Shown piece after piece: positions 1-10,600 of a stretch of 64,000 nucleotides of DNA (position 1 is its first letter; each line of letters opens with the position of its first letter). Both the position numbers and the translations under genes were made by a program. The notes under the pieces were generated by a model that worked only from the letters and a program-made list of their open reading frames with translations, was not told where the DNA came from and made no database searches. Location: assembly GCF_000002235.5 (NCBI RefSeq), contig NW_022145601.1, positions 22,423,389 to 22,487,388 of the forward strand, written 5' to 3'. Origin of the DNA: Strongylocentrotus purpuratus (taxonomy: Eukaryota > Echinodermata > Echinoidea > Camarodonta > Strongylocentrotidae).

Positions 1-1451
1 TTTATTCATATACAATAAACCCCACTCTCTCTCTCTCTCTCTCTCCCTTTTCCTTCCCCTTCTTTCTCTCCCTCCCTCTCTCTTTATCTCTCCATTATTT
101 TTCCCTCCCTCTGACCCCTCATTCTGCAAATTATAACCCCACTGGTTGTGACGTCAAACTGTATTTACGAAGTTTGGAAAAAATCGTAATAGAAGAACGG
201 ACCTAAAAAGGGTTCACAAATAAATTTTGGATGAAAGAAGAACTCAGCTAGACGATACAATAGTAACCCGCAATAGTAAGGAAGGCACGGGCACCGTTTT
301 TACAATTTGTTCTGTCACCAAACTGTACTTGTGGACACGTTTAAGATCCATTCTTCCATTTCGATTCTTTTCAAACTAAATACAGTTCCAGTATCCCACC
401 GTGCTCACTAAACTTTCCGTTTTGCAAAATCACTCATGCATTACCATCTAGGCTCCATTTTTGTCTGTGTCGGGTCTTTTTTTAATGCCTTTCTTTCGCC
501 CTTCCGATCTTAACTTTGCTCGATCCTACTGACTTCTAACAAATTAGTCTAGTTGGTCCAAAAGATACTCCTTCGTCTACGACGTAGAGCATACGGGCAT
601 AAATACACGCATATTGTTCTAATATAATTGCAGATCAGTATTATTTAAATTTTTGTCGTTCTTTCTTTTTTTGCTTGTCAGAAAACTTCATAAACATTGT
701 GCCCCATTTTTAACATGTAGATCCACCCCTGTTCTGGCGTCTCTACGTTTTCTATATTTGATTCTTTCTCTCTCGCTCTTTCCCAACCCTCCGTCTGCCT
801 CTTCTGTTAATTTCTTTAATTCGTAAATCACACCAGTTTCTAAAAAAACACTTTTGTTATTAAAGTGTTTATTGTCAACCATATTAGTTTTCCCTCGAAA
901 CTTGACTTGTTTTGTTTTTCTTGTTTGTTTTTTAAAGGGAGAGGGTCGTTAGTTTCCATGTGCAGAAGTTCATAATTCGCTGACACCAGACTTGTTGGAT
1001 ATACTATTACTGGGTGTATAAGTCTGGACACAGCAAATCCGTAGTCTCATTAATAAATCACCCCCCCCCCCATAATCTCTCACGGAGAGCCTTCTGGGTG
1101 AGGAAAAATGAAAGATAATAATTTTACCAAATGGGGAAACTTCTGGAAAATGCAGGTGCATTACATGAAGCTTGTTGATCGTAAAGTTGAAGACTAATCT
1201 GGTAATTGACAATACCTGTGTACAAGGGGGAGCAATCTTTTTGCTAAGAGGGGTGACCCAATGACGACGCGTCCTATGCACATCACATTTTCACTTGGCA
1301 GCCCAAGGGGGGAGGGGCGTTTAAACCCCCTCCCCCCCCCCGTATAGATCAGCCCCTGTTGTACTGGGTGGACACCTGAATGGTTTCCAATCCCCCATGA
1401 GAGCCCCCTACTATAGTCGTCTGTAAATACATTTCCATACGCTGTATACAG
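1..1451 (+). other. intron of gene A, 5' of first visible exon
   Basis: No exon is visible. The stretch aligns with gene B intron sequence from about 22975 to 24088 (CT-rich tract, then GACGTCAAACT, then the segment ending AATCACTCATGCATTAC, then the C-tract and TATACAG acceptor), showing it is the intron ahead of the propeller. An inverted pair lies at about 153-215 and 333-395. The 1200-1400 part has no counterpart in gene B and holds runs of G and C. Confidence 0.7.
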
Positions 1452-1682
1452 AATCCTTCGCTAAGATATTCGTGGCAGACTCTGGAGAGCACAAGATCTT
1501 TTTTGCTGACCTAAGAGACGAATTATCGTTCAAACCCATCCCCTCTACGTGGCACCCAGAATTCTTAGCGTATGACTCTACGAGGAAGAAGCTCTATTGG
1601 AATGATTTCACAGCCAAGCAAATATATCGAGCAGATGTGAACGGGTTAAACAGAGAGGTCGTGACTTTTGCCAGCAACGAGG
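1452..1682 (+). CDS. gene A propeller exon 1
   Basis: Acceptor is TATACAG, donor is G|GTAGGT; 231 nt, phase 1 at both ends. It encodes KIFVADSG, then LYWND and IYRADVNG, a classic YWTD-type blade. About 56 of 77 residues match gene B exon 24089-24319 by eye, and length and phases are identical. Confidence 0.9.
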
Positions 1683-4600
1683 GTAGGTACAATTATTAAT
1701 TATGTTTTAATCAAACATCCAGTTCACACGACACTTTGTAAACTAGTAGCTTAGATTGTGGATATATTGTATACAAAAAAAAATTATAATACAAATAAAT
1801 AACAGGGACAGGTCCTGGTACAAATCCGCCATTGTAAAGTATTACTACGTAAAAAGCAAGACTTGCTGGACTCACTTGACTAACAATCGAATTCATCGAG
1901 CAAAATTTGTATGATTCACGCAAAGAGGGCGTCATCTATAGTTGTACGGCTGCACGCACAGCTATTCTAATCACACTTAAAGGTACTATGTCCCATTTGC
2001 AGGCCGAATGAATGAAGAGGTTAAATTCCAAAGGCATTTGAAAGATAATACTTATTTAGAACTTCCCTAAAAAAGGTGGGGCTTGAAAATGTCTTCAAGT
2101 GGGAAAATAACGACTATAACTTGTCAAATCTACTTAGGAGCTATAGAGCCAATAAGTACCAGTCTTGATTTTCAGACCATTGTACAGAATGGTCATACGT
2201 TTATGCTGCGCAAAGATTCAATCAGTTTAATTTTGGCCATCACAAAAAGTGGGTTATCGATGTAGACAAATGCTCATGTACCCTTTACAGCTCATTTTAT
2301 GTATGTTATTACCAAAGAAGAAAAAAGCCAGTCAGTCACGCAAAAGTGTCTGACAGTGAAGTCTAGCAAGTAAACGGGTTTCCTTGTATAATTTGAATAC
2401 TAGGACACTGCTAAAGTTCAAATTTCACAGATAGGACATACATGACATATTCACAATTCCTGCAAATTTCTACATAATTTGAGGTTGGCTGCAAAAGGGA
2501 CATAATACCTTTAAATTCGTAGGATCAGGGCATCGTTTCAGGAACCGTCGTAAGGACATGTTCGCCGACAGTCCATTAAAACATTGAAGCGCTTAGTAAC
2601 TTTTATACACGTGTTTCGATGGGTTGTTGGCGAACTCATACTTAAGACGGTTTTGTGAATCGATGCCCGGAATTTATTTCTTGATAACTTGCTTGTATTC
2701 ATGCCATCTTCATGTAGCCTTTTGGGTGAATGTAACAATCACGAAAATAAGAAAGTCTTGATATTTTCTTATTATGTAGAAGTCTACTCATAAAAATTAA
2801 TTAACAACTCAAATATGTATCAGAATTATAAGAAGATATAACGATCAGGATTTTAGAAATTTTACATCTTAACTTTGTATTGTTTCCTCTATAATTATCA
2901 TAGCACCCGCAGGGGTTGCCATTGCAGAGGAACTGGGGGTTCTCTACATCGCTTATACCCTGTCGAACAAGATAACATCCATGTCAATTAAACCGGACAA
3001 AACAATACCGAGAGATGATCCTGACTTTGCAACACAAGGTATAAAGGAACCAAGAGCATTGCAGACCGATGAGGAACAAGGGTGGGTATAAAGCGTTTTG
3101 CTTGAACTCTGGGTACCGTTTCGCGAAACTGTCATAAGTATAAGTTCGACGACAGTTTATTGAAATGCGTGTTCTTAAAGCTAAGACGTGAATCGACGGG
3201 ATGTCGGTAAACTAGTGCTTACGACGGTTTTGTGAAACGATGCCCAGATGAAATAAAGAATTGATGTTGTACTTTATTACTTGAGCAATGTGATAGTTGT
3301 TCCTCGATAATTGTTCAATGATTTCAAATAGCCCCTTTTTAACCCTGCTCATAGTAACCGAGCGGCGAAATAATTATGTAATGCTCTATAGCCTATCAGA
3401 TTTTAATTCACACCTGGGTGGAAAGTAGTAAATGTGGATTAGTTTCTTTTTAGACGATGGAAGTGGCGGGCAGGGATTTAACCTCTCAATCTTTCGATTG
3501 AAAGTAATGAGATTAAACCATACCACGACAAGTGTCCTTGCTTCCTAGGAATCCCAGTATGTATACAAAATAAATACTGCACATAAATTGCACGCATGAA
3601 TTCATGAATATATGTAGACAAATCGTAACATCTTATTTGATTCTCTATGCTTTAATTTCAAATATACACAATCTTTTTATATTTCTCATAGTGTTATATT
3701 ATTAAAATGTAATCTAGAGCAGAACTCGTGATGTCATCAGCACTGTTTTTTTCCATATACGCATACATAGGCTAATGTTTAGTTCAGTTCAGTTCAGTTC
3801 AGTTCAGTTTATTGAATTCCATCTTTAAAAACATTTTTACAAAGTAAAAACATACAATTTCATGTACAATATAATACATAAATTGGGATAGTATATACAT
3901 GTGAAATGAATTAATACAAAACAGAATAAGGCACAGCTGTAAAAAAACCAAGAAAAGGTTTTGTCTGGACAGCTTCCTATCAAATTAGATATAATAAATA
4001 TGATAAGAAAACAAGTAGCAAGTAAAGTTTCGGATAATATCATTCAGAAATTGCATAACAACCGGCACAAACCCAGTACATGATATACAACATGGTAGGA
4101 TGAAAAAGTGAGAAGATAGCAAAGGAGAAGAAAGAAAGAGAGAGAGTAAAAGAGAGAGGGGTAACAAGCTAGATAAATACATTCAGTGAGAGTCATGCGC
4201 AATCAAGAAACTTTTGAGATTACGTTTAAAACTGTTGTAAAATGAGATTGAAGTTATATTAGTCGGAAGCAAGTTCCAAATTTCAGGTGCATGATGTCTG
4301 CAAGAATATGATGCAAAATTTGTATTAACACACCATCGGTGATATTTCTTCTTATTTCTAGTATTATGGTTATGTATTGTACTGTTTTTTATAAACATAT
4401 CGGATAACTTTTCAGGAAGCAGACTTTTTTCGTTCTTAAATATAAGTATAGCACATAAATATTCATTTAACTGGTATACATTCAATATATTAAGTTGTTT
4501 AAAAAGTGGTCTTGAATGAGATTGATAATGAGATAGCGTTATATTTCTTACAACCCTCTTTTGTAGAATATATAAACGATGCAGTTTGGTTGGGTATGTG

Positions 4601-7600
4601 TTTGCCCAAACAATGTTGCAATAACTAAGAAACGGTAATATAAGTGTATTGTATAACATAAGAAGAACAGATTGAGGCAAAGTATGGCGGAGTTTGCTGA
4701 TGACACCAGTATTCCTGGACATTATCTTATTAATATGGGATATATGTGTTTTCCAGGATAAGCTTTCGTCAATAAAAATACCCAAGAACTTGGTATTAGC
4801 AACACGATTAAGAACATTATCATCCATTTTTATTTGATATGAATTGAGGAGCTCTGTAGAAACCGGTTTATATTTGGAATGAAAATATATAAAATTTGAC
4901 TTTCCAGCATTCAAGATTAATTTATTGCATTTAAACCAATTCGATACTTTCCGCAATTCAATATTTAACGTGCTATATAAAGATCCAATGTCATTTGAGG
5001 TGTAGAGGATATTGGTGTCATCAGCAAAAAGAATGAATTTCAATTTATCAGAACAATATGGAAGGTCATTAATATAAAGTAAAAACAGAAGGGGCCCCAG
5101 GATTGACCCCTGGGGCACACCACATGAGATTTCCGAATAATCAGATAAAACACCATTAAATGATACACATTGAGTTCTATTATGTAAATAACTTTTGAAC
5201 CAGAGGAGTGGTAAACCTCTTATCCCATAACAGGCAAGTTTGGATAATAATATAGAAAAATCAATTGTATCAAATGCCTTGCTTAAATCTAAGAAAACAC
5301 CAATAGCATGCAATTTTTTATTAAATACACTAATTAAATAATCTTGAAGATCAATAACAGCCATTTCTGTCGACACATGCTTTAAAAAACCATACTGACT
5401 ATCATTCAAAATAGAATTTGTGCATAAATAGCTATATGTACGATTATAGACGAGCCTTTCTAAGATTTTTGAAAAATAAGGAAGTATAGATATAGGCCTA
5501 TAATTATCAACATTATGAATATCACTTTTTTTATGAACAGGTACAACTTTTGCAATTTTCAATCTAGAGGGAACAACTCCAGTAGAAATCGATAAATTGA
5601 AAATATAACACAATGGTGTAACAATATAGTGTATTACATTCTTTATGACATCAGGATTGAATTCATCAATGCCACAACTATTTGTACAATTCAATTTTTT
5701 TACTACATCAATAATTTCATTTTCAGATACAGCTTTAAAATATACAGAATTGGAATTTTGCTTTGGTAAAAATTTGGCAAATTTGTCAGTATTGCCTAAG
5801 GATAAGGAATTTTTCAAAGATGGACCAATATTTACAAAAAAAGTGTTAAAATGATTGGCAATATCTTTAGAATTAGATATTTGTTTTCCATTTACATTTA
5901 TGAAATTAGGTAAGGCATTGTGAGATTTACCCAGGATACCATTGATTAATTGCCATGTTTTTTTCATATTTCCCTTTATTGCATAAAATTTCATCTTGTA
6001 GTAGTCTTTACGTGCAAGTTTTAATAACTTATTAGTGTAGTTCCGTAATTGAACGTATTTCCTCTTGTTATTTTCTGTAGGTGAATGACAATACCTTCTA
6101 TATACTTTATTTTTATTCCTTATCTTTTTATACAAGTCAAATGTAATCCACGGTTTTCTAATCTTTTTACGAACAGATTTAAAAGTTTTCTTTACAAATG
6201 CTCTGTTATAAAGTAATGATAAAGTTGTCGAAAACTTTTCAAAAGCTACGACTACATCGGTATAATTAAAAATATTCCAGTCATTACGTAACAAATCCTC
6301 TTTGAAAACATTAAGAGATACATCATTGATAATACGAGTATTATATACAGAAATGTTATAGATAGGAAACTGTTTTTGTGTTATTTGAAATATTGGGAAA
6401 TGATCAGATATATCATTATAAAACAAACCAGAAGAAACATTTAGATCAAAGTTATTTGTAAATATGTTATCAATAAGGGATATTGATCTGTCAGTCATTC
6501 TTGAAGGCTTATCAATTAAAGGAATAAAAAAATTTGAATGTATTGCGCTCAAGAAATTACATACAGCATTGCCAGTATATTTCATAAGATCAATGTTAAA
6601 ATCGCCCATTATATAAACCTGTTTATGTTCAGTATTAGTTTTCTGTAAACAATTTTCAAAGACAGGGATGAAATCATTGATATTTGATTGAGGTTTCCTA
6701 TATATAACACCTACAATAATATTTTTATGTCTCGGCAAATTGATTTCAATAAACAGTGATTCATAATCGCATGAGGGGTATAATATATCATTGCGTATTA
6801 CATATTCAAAATTGTCAGCGACCAACAGACCAACACCTCCACCCTTTCCTTCTTGGCGATCAGAATGTATAAAAGAATAACCAGACACATTAAATAATAG
6901 TGGCGTACTGTCATTAATCCAAGTTTCAGAGAAACCATAAACAGAGAAATCTATACATAAAGTAGAGATGAAATTGGATATAGCATTAAAGTTTGTGTTC
7001 AAACTACGGGAATTAAAATGTAAAATACTAAAATGATGGTCAATGTTACTGAATTCAGTCGTAAAATCTTCATCAATATAATATTTACAGTTCAGAAACC
7101 TACTGAAATGAAACTCATCTTCATTTCCAGATAAAAAGTTTAAATTATTAATATCAGTATGAGTATCTGTAGTATTACTACCAAATATTGCACAAAGTTC
7201 ATCATTATTCAAGTCTTGAAAAGGAAATGAAGAATGAGTACAGCATGGAAATGAACACTGGCATACAGAATATTGGTTACAATTACAGTTACAGTATACA
7301 CATGACATCATAATACAATATCAGTAGAAGAAAAAAAGAAAAAAAAGTTAGGAGTATAACAGGAGAAAAAACGAAGAAAAGGAAGGGAGAGGGAGAAATT
7401 AAGAAGTTGGAAGGAAGAATTTACAATTTAAAGTCTTGAGAAATTGAAGATACAAATCACGATCAGGCATAACAAAAAAACTGTATACACAATAAAAAAA
7501 ACCACAATACATAAAGCATCGACAAAATTTGTATAATATCAGCAAAATGAATTTCCACCGGAAAAGGTAAATTCGGGAAAATTACTATAAAAACAATCAG

Positions 7601-10600
7601 TGGAAAGATCAAGTAAATGATCAAATCCAAAAATGGCTTATCAGTCACATATATCAGATAGAGTTAAGATCGGGAAGACCTGTAATAAGTTTTTTCATCT
7701 CATGGCCGCCTGTTGTTTTGACCAACGCGAAAACGCGTCCGTCAATGGTCCAGGAAGCCTTAACGTTTGTGTGTTTCGACGTCTGGAAGAGAAGATTGGA
7801 ATTCTTCTTAGTCAAATCTTCGACAATCACTGTACCTGTGCCTTTCAATTTTCTTCGATTTTTCATCATCTTTAGTTTAGGCCTGTAAGAAGTGAACTTT
7901 ACTATGATAGGCGGGGTTGATAACTTGACGTTTCGAGCTGCGCCGGCGTACGATCCTTGAGATTGGACATCGTGAGGGTTGGTGTTTGGTCTGCGAAGAC
8001 GATGTGATCTATCGATGTCACAAGGGGTGAGAGTAATACCAATCTGTTGGGCTACGTTGCAAACAATCTCGTTTGTGTCTTCATCTGGAGTAGTCTTTAC
8101 TCCCAGAATGCGAATATTGTTTCGGCGGGAGTATTGTTCGATGTGGTCAAGCCTATTTGACAAAGCATTGACTTCAGTTTTATTATCAGAAACTGATTTC
8201 TCAATGTCACGAAGTTTCTGCAGTTTGCTATTAATAGAAATTTCCAAATTCTGGAGACTAGCGAGCTTTTCATCAAGTAATTCACACAATTTATTTTCAC
8301 GCTTCTCCATGTCATTATTGAGTTTTTGTCTTTCGCGTTCCATTGCCACGGCAACCGCTCTTTGTACGACAGTATCAATGCGATCTAGGTACACTGGGCT
8401 TTGTGTCGGCTTAGCCAACGATGGAGCAGAGGGTGGGGTACTCGGATCAGCTGAGTGCAAGCGGCCCCTCGATCTTAGGTTTGGCTTTGACATGTTGAGA
8501 AGGGTTACGTAATATAACAATAGAAAAATGGGATGGGCCGGCACTCACAAATTTTTGGTCAAGCTAGTAGCGACAGCGTTCGACGGGCAAACACAGCAGG
8601 AAAATGATGAAGTGGGACTATCCTAGTAGACACAGAATGAATCCTAGAAACATGAAGATATCCCGATACAAACGTCTACATTTCCGATAAGATATGAGGC
8701 ACGATTTCCGGTGGGTTGAAGGTGCTGGTCACAAGCTACATTATAGTGATACACGAAATGACTTGAAAAGCGTTAAAAAGGCGTAGAAAAGCAGACATAA
8801 AGCAGATTCGCAGTTCGTAAGTTCGTAAGGGGTCGCTACCTTAAACGCGGATGTTTATTATCTGGTTTTCTTTTACCGACATGTTAGCAAAGACTGTCAA
8901 GAATTCCATTTTGGGGCATTCTCAATAGTTGATTTTATTGTATTCTATTTTATCCCGCATTCTTATAAGTAAACAGTATTTCGATGAAAATAAATCAAAG
9001 AGAACGAAATGTTAAACTATCATAAATTACTAAATTGTTGTCCTCGGGGGGGGGGGGGGGGTAGTTGTCCTAGGGGGGTAATTCTCCGAGGGGTAATTTT
9101 CCGGGGGTTAGTTGTCCTCGGGGGGTATTTTTCCGGGAGGTAATTCTACTCGGGGGTAGTTGTCCTCTGGGAGGGGGGGGGGGGGAATTTCCGAGGGGTA
9201 ATTGTCCGGGGGGGGGGGGAGTTTTCCGGGGGGTAATTTTCCGGGGGTGATTTTTCAGGGGGTAATTGTCCTAGAACCATAAGCCTTTCATAGTAGACAT
9301 GTTCTGCCCTGGAACGGAGTGTTCATAAAACGTCTTCATATTTGAAAACATGTAATTGTGACCCCAAAATGGCTGAGCATTTGGACAACATATTTATGCC
9401 AGACGTGTGTGTTGTCCCATGCATGGCCATTTCTGTTTGCAGTGCATGTGATCGAATTTCAGTAAGATTGTTTCAATTCCTTTTCATTTTGATCAGGCAA
9501 AAAACCTCCCATTTTACAACGATTTTTATGCACCACAAAATCAGTCTTCAATGTTCTCCCTTGTAATAATCGTTATGACCGTTACTCCACTCTTTGTTTT
9601 ATGTTTTAGGTATATTTACATGACTATGAACGGAGAAGTTGCTCGTAAACATTTATTCCTGCCTCAAGACGCACTTCAAACTATATACAAAAATATTCAT
9701 CTCAACGATCTCTCTGGACTCAGCATTGACTTCACCAGTGAGTTTTTAGTATATAAATGATGTTTCTTTTTACATGAACGTAATGATAGTTTTGACCAAG
9801 AAACTAAAGACTTGTTCAGATAATGCTGCGGTAAACCGCTAAACGTTTTTTAAAATATGATTTGTAAACATGTATATAAATGAATGGCATCAGTGTACTC
9901 CCCCTTATTCAAACTCTTGGATGCGCCCCTGTTATCTTTTCTCTTTCAAAATAGATTCAACCGTAGAATACACATACTGAATATTAATCCTATCAAGCTC
10001 ACTGACCACTGGGTGCTTTAAAATAACAATTATTCGCGAACATTCGTGAAAACTACCCCTTTTACTACAAATTTCTATCTTTCTCATGCGTAGGTATAAA
10101 CAATGGTCAGCATGTAAAAAGATCATTCACCGGAATGTTGAATCGGGAATTATTCCCCCCCCCCCCCACTCCGGGAACGGAGGGACCGCATGCGTGCTCC
10201 CAAAATCTCCGTTCGTAACAAAAGAAAAAAGTCTACCCGTATTGACTTTACACACCGGACTTATGCTGAAAAAGGAGGGGGTGCTGGGAACACGAAAATG
10301 ACTACCCTAAATAACACTGAGTGAGGGGCCTGTGGGGGGCCTGGTTATTTCCCACTGAGCACTATTCTAAATTATATTTGGGAGCTTTTGCCTTACTAAA
10401 ACAAGCCTCTTTCCTTGGTACAATAATCTATCAACATTCAACAGGCTATTAAACCTTTTTCGAGCAAATTGACTTTTTTGTCCCAATCTGGTATTTTCGT
10501 GTTTAAAGATAGTGTATCTCTTTTGCAGCCAACATTAAATTCTGTAGAACTTTGCAGGAATCACAAATATGTCGCGTATGTCCTATCTGTGAATTGTAAA

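Larger units (their letters stand above)
3781..8870 (-). mobile_element. near full-length CR1/L2-like LINE, two ORFs
   Basis: A non-LTR retrotransposon reading on the - strand, inserted in the gene A intron between propeller exons 2 and 3. Order from its 5' end: 5' UTR (about 8870-8494), ORF1 (8493-7654), 340-bp spacer, ORF2 (7311-4183), 3' UTR, and a 3' tail of about five ACTGA units (3781-3810 on the + strand as AGTTC repeats). A tail of short tandem repeats instead of poly(A) fits CR1/L2-type elements. Gene B lacks the insert, so it arrived after the gene duplication or was lost from B. The 5' boundary is approximate, and no target-site duplication was identified. Both ORFs are open throughout, so it may be a recent and possibly competent copy. 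Confidence 0.9.

Noticed and set aside
7979-8512. 177-codon + strand frame opposite LINE ORF1
   Set aside because: Antisense to the clear ORF1 coiled coil; Ser/Leu/Arg-rich composition is typical of a mirror frame.
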